Positions 33,542 through 42,261 of a DNA stretch of 64,000 bases are shown here, piece by piece; position 1 is the first letter of the stretch; each line of letters opens with the position of its first letter. A program made the position numbers and the translations under genes. The notes under the pieces are model-generated. The model ran no database searches, was not told where the DNA came from, and saw nothing but the letters and a program-made list of their open reading frames with translations. This DNA is from Chitinophaga sp. S165 (lineage in GTDB: Bacteria; Bacteroidota; Bacteroidia; Chitinophagales; Chitinophagaceae), in NCBI RefSeq assembly GCF_003182155.1, contig NZ_QGTG01000002.1, positions 248,001 through 312,000 on the forward strand, read 5' to 3'.

Positions 33542-33582
33542 AAACTCCGTCAGTGACCTTCTTAGGTTTACCGGCGGAGTTT
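33542..33582. terminator. Hairpin between convergent yqhD and jetC
   Basis: Arms AAACTCCG (33542-33549) and CGGAGTTT (33575-33582) enclose an imperfectly paired middle. Flanking A+T-rich bases on both sides suit a bidirectional terminator. Confidence 0.7.
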
Positions 33583-33602
33583 AATAATAATATCCTGATA
33601 GA

Positions 33603-36600
33603 TCAGACAGCTACTTCTTTTTCCTCTATTTTATCCTGCAACTCTTTCACGGTCATATTATACAACACGCTATGACGCCCGTTCACACGCTGTACCAGGT
33701 GTACATGTGCAATGAAATTCTGCACGATCGAAATCTTATCACTCGGCGTCACCACCAATAATTGCAGATGCAGCTGTTTACAAAGCTCCATCAGGTAAGT
33801 TGCTTTTTCCTCGTCCTGGTTACTGAAGCTTTCATCTACTGCAATGAAGCGCAAACTCCGCGCATTCTTGCCTTCCCGGGTAATACCAAACTGGTAAGCG
33901 ATAGCACTACACAGGATGGTATACGTCAGCTGTGCCTTCTCACCTCCGGACAGCTGTCCCATCTGCCGGTAGATCTTCTTGGACTCATTCGTTTCCCTGA
34001 AACGTTCATCGGCCCAAAACTCGAACCAGTTACGGGCATCCAGTACGCGGGCACGGTAAGCTTCGCTTTCGTCCAATGCGGAAATAAGCGGCTGTACCTT
34101 TTCCCGGAAATGCTGCGCCTTTTCTTCAAAGCTGCTCTGTTGCCAGTTAGCTGCCTGTGGTAATGCATCCAGCAAACGTCCCTTAAACTCCCGTACTTCA
34201 GAACCGGAAGCTACCGGGCGTTTAACCAACTGAATATAAGTATCCGGTAAGCGGTTAAAGTTGATACCGCTCAGTGAGTGATTCAGCTTCTGGATAGTAT
34301 TGGTAATATCCCGCTCCCACTTCTCCATTTCTTCATTCAGTCCGCCGATCTTGTAAGTGATCGTAACGTTGATATAACTTTCGAAGTCTTTCTTGAACCT
34401 CGGCAGGTTATCGGTTGTCAGCTTATTCAGCCACTCGATGTATTCAGTAGCATGTACGGCATCGTCAGAAAGCGCCTGTACATCGGCTATCCAGTCAGGG
34501 AACTTCTGTAATACTTCCGCAGAAGGGCTCTTCAAGCGGTTGATACTTCTGTTCAACATCACCTCTTCCTTATGACGGGCATCTTCTGCCAGTTTAAGGT
34601 CCTGCTCTTTATTTTCACGCAACGACTTATAAATGCCTGCGATATTCTCCAGCGTGACGTTACCTAACAGGTGACTATGTTGCTGCTGAAAATTCAGCAG
34701 TTCATCCTTATCGGTTTCAGTGATATGCTGCAACAAGTGCTGCATTGCCTGCTGCTCTTCTTCCATATCAGTAATGTTACGCTGTTCCAGCGCTTCATTC
34801 CTGATCAGCATGGCCTGTACTTCCTGGTTGTCTTCCTTCTGTCGTTCAATATCCAGCAATTGTTGCTTCAGCGCATCCAGTTCCTGGTTCTCATCTGTGA
34901 GTGAACCTATCTGCTCCTGTGCTTTACGGATACTCTTCTGGATCTTACCGACATTGATCTCGTCAAACCCTTTATGTTCTTTCAGACGTCCTACAGCATA
35001 GAACTGTTTTTGTAAACGGGCGGATCTTGACTTACAGGTTTGCAGGATCTCATTAGAGGCTATGATCGCTTCGTTGAGCTTATTTCTCTTAGAGATCAGG
35101 GCATCCTTTTTACGTTCATTATTCCAGCCCATTACATAACGGGAAGCATCATTGCTACCGCCTCTGTCATCCTTTTCATGCCTGTCACGATTCTTGATCA
35201 GGCCTTCGACAGTGATGGCCATGTCGTTTCGCTGTAATCCCTTTTCACTATCTACACATACATAGCTGAAGTGTTGGATGATCTGTTGTTGGACCCAGGG
35301 ACTTAACTTATGATCAGGATGGAAATCGAGTTTATGATATACAGTGTCATCTTCAGGGTACAGCGTCAGTGCAGATTCCTTGATCTGATAATACACCAGG
35401 CGTGTGCGCAGGTTGTTACTATTCACGTAAGAAGTTACCTTCTTGTAATGTTTCTCGGGCACTAGCAGGCGCAAAGAGAAAGAATGCAGTAATTTCTCCA
35501 GGGCAGGCTGCCATTCAATTTCTTCTGCCTTTACCTGGATCAGCTCTCCTGCAAACAGGATCTCACCTACATCGATCTTCAGGTTGTTGCAGATCTCCTT
35601 ACGTAATGCTACAAGATGGGAAGGAATATTATTGCGCGATTGGTGCAGCATTTCTATCTCCTTCTCCAGCGTTTCCTTTTCACTATCTGCACGTTCCTTT
35701 ACTCTCTTGGCGCTGTATTCATCTTCTTCGTTCAGTCGTTGTTCGGTTTCCAGTTTCAGGGAAGAACGATGTACCTCTTTCAATATCCGCTGATAGGTAG
35801 CTTCATCGTTCATATCATTTTCCTTCAGGTGCAGCGTTTCGCACCAGGCGGAAAACTCTTTCAGATTTTCTTCCGTTTCTACACGTTTCTTTTCGAAATC
35901 CTGGATCTCTTTTTCCAGTTGCTGCAAACGTTGTCCGGCTTTATTCTGCTCTAAAAGGTTCAGTGTAGTACGTTCCTGCTCCAGCAGATCGGCCATATTG
36001 ATCTTGGCTTCTTCAATTTTCTTCAGCAGCGCCTGCACTTCCTGCCTGCGCTCAAACAAGGCCTGTGTAAGCAGCTGGTTACGCGTAAAGCTATTCCAGA
36101 TAGTTGCGGTATTCAACTCCTGTTTTAACTGCGTAATACTCGTCTGATAAGAAGAGAAATTCTCATGATGATCTCTGACAGGTTCCAGTAAGCGGATCTG
36201 TTCTTCTGCCTTTTCGATATTACGCTGGGCATCCAGTAAGGTAGTAAGGTGTTTCTTTAGCTCCTGGAACTGTTCTTCCATATTACGCGGCTCCAGCATA
36301 TTGGTACGGATGAAATCATCCAGGTTACCCAATACCTTGATACCCACGGTCTGGTTGAACAGCTGTAACGCCTGAATACTTTGCATACCCAGAGCGTCTA
36401 CCATACGCTGTGCGTATTTACTTGCGGCATCGAACCATTCCACTTGTCTGCGGCCGCCTTTATTGTACAACTGGTCGATACGGCGTTTCCATACGCCTCC
36501 CAGGTCAAAGGGACTAAAATCGTCAGCGATATGCATGGCACGATGGGCAACGCCAAAGATCTTACGCATATCCCCGTTCACGAAATATCTTACCTGGAAG

Positions 36601-37004
36601 AGCGTCACTGCCTGATCGGCTTCATTGGCGAAGCTGGCCAGCAGAATGCTGTAGGCGTCTTCTTTATTTTCTCTGAGATAAAGGGTTTTGGTTACACCGG
36701 TCGCCTCGTTGTTGACCATACCATATCCACCCATTACATAGGAGTCTTCCGTTCTATCGCCTTTCTTTTCACTGCCACTACTCTGGTTGTAGAAACGGTA
36801 TTTCTTTTCCGGTACCATCAGCGTTAGCAGGGCATCAATGAAAGTGGTCTTACCACTACCATTGGCGCCCGTCAGCAGGCTGGTTTCACCGTTCGGTTTG
36901 ATACTATGAATATGTTCGTCGAATGTACCCCAGTTGAATACCTCAAGGTATTGCAGGCGGAATCCACTCTTCTGATTGTCAGTACTAAAAACGTTTAACT
37001 GCAT
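33603..37004 (-). CDS. jetC: Condensin-like SMC ATPase JetC/MksB
   Basis: A 1133-residue SMC-like ATPase. The N-terminal head carries FNWGTFDEHIHSI and the Walker A TGANGSGKTT (45-54). Long Glu/Lys/Gln-rich coiled-coil arms occupy roughly 270-520 and 640-900 around a hinge-like middle. The C-terminal head holds the ABC signature LSGGEK (1018-1023) and Walker B FIAVDES (1053-1059, catalytic Glu1058). It is the motor of the Wadjet/MksBEF loop-extrusion complex, which recognises and (with JetD) cleaves circular plasmids. It is the third gene of jetA-jetB-jetC. The fourth gene, jetD, is absent: convergent yqhD ends 71 bp beyond its stop. Confidence 0.9.
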   Translation of the reverse strand: MQLNVFSTDNQKSGFRLQYLEVFNWGTFDEHIHSIKPNGETSLLTGANGSGKTTFIDALLTLMVPEKKYRFYNQSSGSEKKGDRTEDSYVMGGYGMVNNEATGVTKTLYLRENKEDAYSILLASFANEADQAVTLFQVRYFVNGDMRKIFGVAHRAMHIADDFSPFDLGGVWKRRIDQLYNKGGRRQVEWFDAASKYAQRMVDALGMQSIQALQLFNQTVGIKVLGNLDDFIRTNMLEPRNMEEQFQELKKHLTTLLDAQRNIEKAEEQIRLLEPVRDHHENFSSYQTSITQLKQELNTATIWNSFTRNQLLTQALFERRQEVQALLKKIEEAKINMADLLEQERTTLNLLEQNKAGQRLQQLEKEIQDFEKKRVETEENLKEFSAWCETLHLKENDMNDEATYQRILKEVHRSSLKLETEQRLNEEDEYSAKRVKERADSEKETLEKEIEMLHQSRNNIPSHLVALRKEICNNLKIDVGEILFAGELIQVKAEEIEWQPALEKLLHSFSLRLLVPEKHYKKVTSYVNSNNLRTRLVYYQIKESALTLYPEDDTVYHKLDFHPDHKLSPWVQQQIIQHFSYVCVDSEKGLQRNDMAITVEGLIKNRDRHEKDDRGGSNDASRYVMGWNNERKKDALISKRNKLNEAIIASNEILQTCKSRSARLQKQFYAVGRLKEHKGFDEINVGKIQKSIRKAQEQIGSLTDENQELDALKQQLLDIERQKEDNQEVQAMLIRNEALEQRNITDMEEEQQAMQHLLQHITETDKDELLNFQQQHSHLLGNVTLENIAGIYKSLRENKEQDLKLAEDARHKEEVMLNRSINRLKSPSAEVLQKFPDWIADVQALSDDAVHATEYIEWLNKLTTDNLPRFKKDFESYINVTITYKIGGLNEEMEKWERDITNTIQKLNHSLSGINFNRLPDTYIQLVKRPVASGSEVREFKGRLLDALPQAANWQQSSFEEKAQHFREKVQPLISALDESEAYRARVLDARNWFEFWADERFRETNESKKIYRQMGQLSGGEKAQLTYTILCSAIAYQFGITREGKNARSLRFIAVDESFSNQDEEKATYLMELCKQLHLQLLVVTPSDKISIVQNFIAHVHLVQRVNGRHSVLYNMTVKELQDKIEEKEVAV

Positions 37005-37033
37005 TGTGCTAATAAAAGGTTTTTACAGGTATA

Positions 37034-37624
37034 TTATTCAGCTGCTACAACACCGGCATGCGCCATTAGCTGCTGCTGAAAACTTTCCAGTGCCTCACTG
37101 TCCACTTTTGACTTGATGATCTTTCTTATCCTGAACTTCTGTTCGTCTATTACTTCATGGTTTTCTATTCTGTGCAGGAAACCGCTTTCTTCTACTTTAT
37201 CTATTAACCTGTCTATTTCTTTGAGGAACTTGATACGGCTGGCGCCTTCTTTAAAGAACAGCTCTGCGTATTCTTTAATTTCCCGCCGTTTTTTGATAAG
37301 CTCACGTGAAGCTGATTCACTGATCTCAAATTCGGCCATCATTTCCCGGAGCAGTACCAGCATGATGCTTTCTTCGTAACTGAAAGAACGTCTTTGTGTC
37401 CAGCTTACGTATGCTTCATCATCTTCAGTCAGTGCATGTTTTACGAAAGCGTAGCCATCCTGTTCGTCCAGTACCAGGAGCAGTCCCAGTTGTTGCAGAA
37501 AACCGGTCAGTTCGACCTTGTATTGCAGCAACTTTTCCCAGGCGCCTTTTTCCACGTACTCAACAGGCCCTTTCAGCAGTTTCACCACTACCGACGCATA
37601 AGGTAATATTTTAGGTGTGCTCAT
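37034..37624 (-). CDS. jetB: Condensin-like accessory subunit JetB/MksE (DUF4194)
   Basis: A 196-residue protein of the DUF4194/MksE type, a tandem winged-helix 'kite' subunit that binds the kleisin. Features: VVVKLLKGPVEYVEKGAWEK, LLVLDEQDGYAFVKH, a positively charged YVSWTQRRSFSYEESIMLVL and a C-terminal IDRLIDKVEESGFLHRI. It starts 11 bp after jetA's stop and ends 29 bp before jetC's start. Its place between a DUF3375 kleisin and an SMC ATPase supports the assignment more than the sequence alone. Confidence 0.88.
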   Translation of the reverse strand: MSTPKILPYASVVVKLLKGPVEYVEKGAWEKLLQYKVELTGFLQQLGLLLVLDEQDGYAFVKHALTEDDEAYVSWTQRRSFSYEESIMLVLLREMMAEFEISESASRELIKKRREIKEYAELFFKEGASRIKFLKEIDRLIDKVEESGFLHRIENHEVIDEQKFRIRKIIKSKVDSEALESFQQQLMAHAGVVAAE

Positions 37625-37635
37625 AATCCGCTCTG

Positions 37636-39105
37636 TTATTTACCAAATAATAAATAGGGAACTTCTACAAATTTTGTCTGTTCAGCATTCAACGGAATCA
37701 GCTCTGTCGTGTTTTTCACGATGTAAGCGCGGCTCGCTTTCTCACGCAGGAAATCATAATAACTGATGATCTCCGCCAATCCATTCTCCAGTGGAGAATG
37801 TTCCAGTACTTCTTTTAATGTAGCCGTCTGCTTGTCTTTCAACGCATGTTCCACTTTCTCCCATAGCTGTTTCCGGCTGATAAAGGAAGTATTCAATAAC
37901 CTGCTGAACCTTGTAATGTCTTCTATCTGTTCTGTCGCGTTGGCCGGTTGTTTTACCTCTACTGTACCTTTCTTTTGTTCCAGCGCCAGTTTCTTATCCA
38001 TCACCATCCTGATACCAACGCTATCATCCAACGTAATGCCACAGTCAATGTTATCCTCCTCTTCGATAAGGTCGAAGACAAATTCCTTAATGTTAAGGAT
38101 CTGCTTACGGAGGCGTCTATGCCGGGCTATTTCCTTCTCAGAGATAATACGGCTGAGCTTTTCAGCCATTTTATCGTTGGCATCATATACAGTTTTACCC
38201 TGTTGAAGCAACAGGGATTTGATATTTTGCAGGAACTGCTCATCACCACTGATCTTTCTTTCGTTCATGGTATGCAGCAACTGGTCTGTTAGTTCCCGCC
38301 ATTCCTCCTGCCCTGCGCGGGAGATGAGGAAGTCCCAGAAAGCATAGAAGCTCTTACCCTGATTGCTGTTACGCAGAGAGTCATACGCTTCGAAGGCAAA
38401 GCCGATAATGGCACCCTTATTTTGTTCAGCTTTGGTGTGTTGCTCTACGATAGTACGGTGGATAGCTTTAAAGTTATCTTCTACCTCCCGAAAATCGCTG
38501 ATCAGCTCATAACACAGGCGGGTGAATAGCTCCAGACGCTCTTCCACCTGCGCGTTGTTATACCTGTCGGGTACAATACCCAGTTCCAGGGCTTTGATCT
38601 CTTTATCGATGTCAGCCCGTTTATTCTTAAGTATTTCGAGTTTTTTAGCCCTGTCGTCTTCTGTATTTTCTACTATATCCCGTAAGGAGTTGAACAACAG
38701 TTTGAAACGGCTTTCTGTACCTACGTGCTGGCGCAGCTGCAAGGTCTGCATCCACTGGAACACCTTTTCCGTGTAGGCGCTGAGCTGGTACTGGGTATTT
38801 CCCTCGGCATCCGGAAGGTCCTGCAGGAGCCTTTTCTGTACCCAGTTCAGGATATATTTGCGGGCACGTGTTTCCTCATCCTCTCCAAAGTTGATCTTAG
38901 CTTCTTCCAGATCTTCTGTTCCATCGTCCTGTTGGCCCAGGGTTTCGGCCAGCAGGCGTACCAGCTGGACCTCTGAAATGGAAAACCTGTTCTCCTCCTT
39001 AAAAACACCATATAAAAAGGGTAAGATCCAGTGCGTATTACGCAACCGCAACATCTGTATAGCTGGCGAGGTGGATATTAACCAATATAGATCGTCTTTA
39101 TTCAT
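37636..39105 (-). CDS. jetA: Condensin-like kleisin subunit JetA/MksF (DUF3375)
   Basis: A 489-residue protein resembling DUF3375/JetA, the kleisin that bridges the SMC heads. I chose the ATG complementary to 39103-39105, giving the family-like opening WLISTSPAIQMLRLRNTHWI; the frame stays open upstream to 39231 without family similarity. Helical segments include RLLAETLGQQ, LELFTRLCYELISDFREVEDNF and EEWRELTDQLLHTMNERK. It is the first gene of the operon with jetB after 11 bp. It is divergent from an SRPBCC gene. The N-terminal winged-helix and C-terminal regions that contact JetC are inferred from the family. Confidence 0.88.
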   Translation of the reverse strand: MNKDDLYWLISTSPAIQMLRLRNTHWILPFLYGVFKEENRFSISEVQLVRLLAETLGQQDDGTEDLEEAKINFGEDEETRARKYILNWVQKRLLQDLPDAEGNTQYQLSAYTEKVFQWMQTLQLRQHVGTESRFKLLFNSLRDIVENTEDDRAKKLEILKNKRADIDKEIKALELGIVPDRYNNAQVEERLELFTRLCYELISDFREVEDNFKAIHRTIVEQHTKAEQNKGAIIGFAFEAYDSLRNSNQGKSFYAFWDFLISRAGQEEWRELTDQLLHTMNERKISGDEQFLQNIKSLLLQQGKTVYDANDKMAEKLSRIISEKEIARHRRLRKQILNIKEFVFDLIEEEDNIDCGITLDDSVGIRMVMDKKLALEQKKGTVEVKQPANATEQIEDITRFSRLLNTSFISRKQLWEKVEHALKDKQTATLKEVLEHSPLENGLAEIISYYDFLREKASRAYIVKNTTELIPLNAEQTKFVEVPYLLFGK

Positions 39106-39275
39106 AAAAATTCCCCAAAGGCCTGTAAGTTGGTTAAAAAAAATGGATTTGAGAACGGATGTGGATAATGGGGAAGTCATAAGTTGACTAACTTCATCAA
39201 AAACAATTCCTACCTTGCATTGTTGATACAAATCAAAAGCCTGTAAACTATTTCACGTAACCAAAACCTACACAC

Positions 39276-39815
39276 ATGAAAGTATTAAAGAAGATCCTAC
39301 TCGTCATTGTCGTTCTTGTTGTTATTCTGCTTATTGTAGCCGCTTTTACGAAAAAACGCTATGCAGTTGAACGCGAAATCGTGATCAACAAACCTAAACA
39401 GGAAGTTTTCGACTACGTTAAACTCCTGAAAAACCAGGACAACTATAGTAAATGGGCAATGATGGACCCTGCTATGAAAAAGACCTATACGGGTACTGAT
39501 GGCACTGTTGGTTTTATTTCCGCATGGGAAAGCGATAAGAAAGATGTGGGTAAAGGCGAACAGGAGATCAAAAAGATCACTGAAGGTGAAAGGCTGGATT
39601 TTGAATTACGGTTCATTAAACCTTTTGAAGCTACAGAGCACGCTTATATGCTGACAGAAGCTGCTTCTCCGGCATCAACCAAAGTAAAATGGGGGTTTGA
39701 TGGGCATATGAATTACCCTATGAACCTAATGCTCTTATGCATGGACTTTGAGAAAATGATCGGAGATGACCTGCAGACAGGGCTTAACAACCTGAAAACA
39801 AACTTAGAGAAATAA
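39276..39815 (+). CDS. SRPBCC-family (polyketide cyclase-like) protein with N-terminal membrane anchor
   Basis: A 179-residue protein with an uncleaved-looking N-terminal hydrophobic segment (about 6-25, Ile/Val/Leu-rich). It is followed by an SRPBCC/START-like domain: EREIVINKPKQEVFDYVKLL, then YTGTDGTVGFISAWES and VKWGFDGHMNYP. Such domains hold hydrophobic ligands in a deep cavity. The ligand is unknown. It is divergent from jetA; a near-consensus box TACCTTGC at 39213-39220 lies upstream. A strong terminator follows. Confidence 0.8.
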   Translation: MKVLKKILLVIVVLVVILLIVAAFTKKRYAVEREIVINKPKQEVFDYVKLLKNQDNYSKWAMMDPAMKKTYTGTDGTVGFISAWESDKKDVGKGEQEIKKITEGERLDFELRFIKPFEATEHAYMLTEAASPASTKVKWGFDGHMNYPMNLMLLCMDFEKMIGDDLQTGLNNLKTNLEK

Positions 39816-39834
39816 TTAACTGAATGTATATAGG

Positions 39835-39868
39835 GCGCTGCAGATCATATGATCTTCAGCGCTTTTTT
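39835..39868 (+). terminator. Terminator after the SRPBCC gene
   Basis: Stem GCGCTG/CAGCGC with an inner palindrome GATCATATGATC, followed by seven T residues. Confidence 0.9.
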
Positions 39869-39933
39869 TATGTACTTTTACGTCGTCTGAAACCGGGTAA
39901 CACGGGCTTTTTTAACAGTACTTTTCTTTTTCT

Positions 39934-40848
39934 ATGTCTGGCGAAACTAAAACGCTTCCTCTTGTATCGATAGTCGTGGCCACCTATAATGGGGCAAGGT
40001 TCCTGGAAGCACAAATGGATTCGCTGCTCGCGCAAACCTATCCCAATATCGAGATCGTTGCAGTAGATGATTGCAGTAAGGACAATACATTTGAGATCCT
40101 CGAAAGATATGCCAGAGAGCATGCCCATATCCGTATATTCCGGAATGCCTCCAATCTTGGCTATACCAAAAACTTCGAAAAAGCGGTTAGCCTGGCCACA
40201 GGAGAATATATCTCCTTCTCTGACCAGGACGATATATGGGCGCCTGAAAAGACAACGCTGTTAATGGATGCCATAGGCGATCATCCTATGATCTATAGCG
40301 ATTCCCAGCTGGTAACGGAAGAGCTGCAACCACTACGGAAACATTCTGATCTTAAGAACCAGACACCGTTTGACAACTGTCTCTATTTTGCTATAGACGA
40401 TTGCGTAGCAGGCCATTCGCTCATCATGAAAAGAGCTATTGCAGTGGCGGCCATGCCCTACCCAACGGAGGCTGCATATGACCTCTGGCTGCCATTTTTC
40501 GCTACACTCTATGGAGAGATTCAATACCTCAATACAGCTTTTGTACAATGGCGCCAACACCAGTCCAATGTTACAGGCAAGGGGTTTGATCTGAAAGCAA
40601 AAGTAGAGAAGACAAGGACAGTATTACTTATGTATCGGGATGCCTGTCCGCCGGCCCTTGAAAAGGAAAGAAAGATCTTCCAGCAGCTGTATGATAGTTA
40701 TGCAAGCTACTCGCTTGCGAATAACTTTAAACGTATGCTGCTATTCTTCAAATACCAGCGTTATTTTCTGGCAATGAAGAAACGGAATGCTTTCAGGAAG
40801 TTCTTGTTCTGTATAAAAATGTTCTTCAAAATGAAACCGCAGGGATGA
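39934..40848 (+). CDS. Family 2 glycosyltransferase
   Basis: A 304-residue GT-A fold transferase. VSIVVATYNGARFLEAQMDS (11-30) and VAVDDCSKDNT form the nucleotide-sugar binding site. The metal-binding DxD-type motif is SDQDDIW. The layout resembles rhamnosyl- and other O-antigen or exopolysaccharide transferases. No membrane segment is obvious. It stands alone rather than in a polysaccharide cluster, so the acceptor is unknown. A small gene follows after about 30 bp and may be cotranscribed. Confidence 0.9.
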   Translation: MSGETKTLPLVSIVVATYNGARFLEAQMDSLLAQTYPNIEIVAVDDCSKDNTFEILERYAREHAHIRIFRNASNLGYTKNFEKAVSLATGEYISFSDQDDIWAPEKTTLLMDAIGDHPMIYSDSQLVTEELQPLRKHSDLKNQTPFDNCLYFAIDDCVAGHSLIMKRAIAVAAMPYPTEAAYDLWLPFFATLYGEIQYLNTAFVQWRQHQSNVTGKGFDLKAKVEKTRTVLLMYRDACPPALEKERKIFQQLYDSYASYSLANNFKRMLLFFKYQRYFLAMKKRNAFRKFLFCIKMFFKMKPQG

Positions 40849-40881
40849 TCGCACCGCGCTTCACAAAAGATAAAAGTACCT

Positions 40882-41367
40882 ATGAATACTTATGATGATG
40901 CAGTTTGGCATTATGAAGAGGTATACTCTGCCGGTTTGCCCCCCGAGAACGCATCTACACACATTGGCATTTTTTTAACCTGGTGCATATTGAACAATCA
41001 GACATCAGATGGACTGAATGAGGATTTCGAAGATGATATCCTGTTAGTGAAGAGCAGGGAACTAACGGGAGGTGATTTTCTCATAAATAATCTTACTGAA
41101 AGATTATTGAGTGCCGACTTAACTGATGCCGGTAATGGTTTTGCAGCAGATTACTATCGATCAGGAAACGGAGATAGTGAATTTACTAAACAATTCTCCG
41201 GCTATATCAACGATTATAAGCGGATATTGGCGCCAACTATCCGTAACGGGAATGCTTACAAAGTTGAGAATTCATGGTCAAATTATGATATGATAAGCGT
41301 GGTGATCGATCAACGTTTCCAGGAATGGAAGCAGTACAGCAAGAAGCAAAACAGCCAGTTCCGATAA
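40882..41367 (+). CDS. Small cytoplasmic protein, possibly DUF7832
   Basis: A 161-residue protein without signal peptide or membrane segment. The opening YDDAVWHYEEVYSAGLPPEN followed by THIGIFLTWCI resembles, from memory, a family labelled DUF7832; this is weak. The C-terminus is polar, ending in a basic tail. Its stop codon lies in the loop of a hairpin (41348-41384) that also serves the facing tRNA gene. Function unknown. Confidence 0.6.
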   Translation: MNTYDDAVWHYEEVYSAGLPPENASTHIGIFLTWCILNNQTSDGLNEDFEDDILLVKSRELTGGDFLINNLTERLLSADLTDAGNGFAADYYRSGNGDSEFTKQFSGYINDYKRILAPTIRNGNAYKVENSWSNYDMISVVIDQRFQEWKQYSKKQNSQFR

Positions 41368-41384
41368 AGGAAACTGGCTGTTTT
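41348..41384. terminator. Bidirectional terminator overlapping a stop codon
   Basis: Arms at 41348-41362 and 41369-41384 (AAAACAGCCAGTT-CC with GGAAACTGGCTGTTTT, one bulge) put the TAA of the preceding gene (41365-41367) in the loop. The A/T ends of the stem give T tracts on either strand, so the hairpin also fits the 3' end of the facing tRNA gene. Confidence 0.8.
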
Positions 41385-41389
41385 CTTCG

Positions 41390-41461
41390 TAGCCTCGACA
41401 GGAATCGAACCTGTATCTGGAGCTTCGGAAACTCTTATACTATCCATTGTACTACGAGGCC
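41390..41461 (-). tRNA. tRNA-Arg (anticodon CCG)
   Basis: The minus strand folds into a cloverleaf of 72 bases. Acceptor GGCCTCG pairs with CGAGGCT (first pair G-U). The D stem is GTAC/GTAT. The anticodon stem-loop AGAGT-TTCCGAA-GCTCC gives anticodon CCG, reading codon CGG; the outermost stem pair is A-C. The T arm is ACAGG-TTCGATT-CCTGT. The CCA end is not encoded. A promoter box lies 31 bp upstream. Confidence 0.92.
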
Positions 41462-41492
41462 GAAAACCATCCTGTTCACCAGGAAAGGAAGG

Positions 41493-41524
41493 CAAAACTA
41501 ATGTATTTGGTGATCAATTACAAA
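41493..41524 (-). promoter_or_regulatory. Promoter of tRNA-Arg(CCG)
   Basis: The minus strand has a -7 box TAGTTTTG (41493-41500) and a -33 TTTG (41521-41524) with 20-bp spacing, both exact for the Bacteroidota consensus. Confidence 0.65.
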
Positions 41525-41545
41525 AGCGCCTCTACTTATTTTAAA

Positions 41546-42121
41546 TCACATATTCAGGTTGCTCTTGAAGATCTTCACCGCTATAGCCAACAGGATTACG
41601 CCAAAGAACTTACGTACTACCATGAGACCAGCCTTACCCAGGATCCGTTCTATCCAGCTCAGGGAACGTAACACAACATAAATGATCACCAGGTTAAGGA
41701 GAATGCCCGCCAGGATATTGGTTTCTTCATAGTTGGCTTTGAGCGACATAATGGTGGTGAGCGTACCGGAACCGGCTATCAGCGGAAAGGCGATAGGTAT
41801 CAGGCTACCTGTCTTGGTATCTTTCTCACTTTTAAAAAACTCCACCCCCAGGATCATTTCCAGACCTATTACGAAGATCACAATGGAACCCGCTACTGCG
41901 AACGAGTGTACGTCCACGCTAAGTAGATTCAGGAAAGGTTCTCCTACTAACAGGAACAGTATCATCAGGAAACCGGAAGCAATGGTGGCCTTTCCGGAAT
42001 CAATATGTCCCAGCTTTTCCTTCAGGGAGATCAGGACGGGGATAGATCCCACAATATCAATTACGGCAAAAAGCGTGAAGGTAATGGCTAGAATCTGGTC
42101 AAAGCTGAACAAACCGAACAT
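41546..42121 (-). CDS. MarC-family integral membrane protein
   Basis: A 191-residue membrane protein with about six transmembrane segments. It has the MarC-family pattern ALFAVIDIVGSIPVLISLKE near the N-terminus and SLIPIAFPLIAGSGTLTTIM in the middle. Members are six-helix inner-membrane proteins of unknown transport function; the historical link to multiple antibiotic resistance has not held up. It is monocistronic, with a -7 box 20 bp upstream, and lies near the tRNA-Arg gene on the same strand. Confidence 0.9.
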   Translation of the reverse strand: MFGLFSFDQILAITFTLFAVIDIVGSIPVLISLKEKLGHIDSGKATIASGFLMILFLLVGEPFLNLLSVDVHSFAVAGSIVIFVIGLEMILGVEFFKSEKDTKTGSLIPIAFPLIAGSGTLTTIMSLKANYEETNILAGILLNLVIIYVVLRSLSWIERILGKAGLMVVRKFFGVILLAIAVKIFKSNLNM

Positions 42122-42140
42122 AGGAGTAGCGTGTTTTGGA

Positions 42141-42148
42141 CAAAAATA
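42141..42148 (-). promoter_or_regulatory. -7 box upstream of the MarC-family gene
   Basis: The minus strand reads TATTTTTG, an exact TAnnTTTG match, 19 bp before the start codon at 42121. Confidence 0.5.
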
Positions 42149-42204
42149 AGGTTTAATTGATGATTACATATTGTATTATAGTACAATAAATACAATAATT
42201 GCCG

Positions 42205-42242
42205 CAATAAAAAAGGCATCCTGTTTAAAACAGGATGCCTTT
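42205..42242 (-). terminator. Terminator of the small TPR membrane protein gene
   Basis: On the minus strand an 11-bp stem AAGGCATCCTG/CAGGATGCCTT is followed by a T-rich run (complement of 42205-42214). It lies 20 bp after the stop codon. Confidence 0.9.
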
Positions 42243-42261
42243 TCCGGTATAAGCAGGTCCA

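Noticed and set aside
33532..33602. Remnant of jetD after jetC
   Set aside because: Only 71 bp with a hairpin are present; no fragment of a Toprim-like protein can be read in any frame.
41447..41671. Plus-strand open frame across the tRNA-Arg region
   Set aside because: It overlaps the tRNA and the MarC-family gene on the other strand and has no recognisable content.
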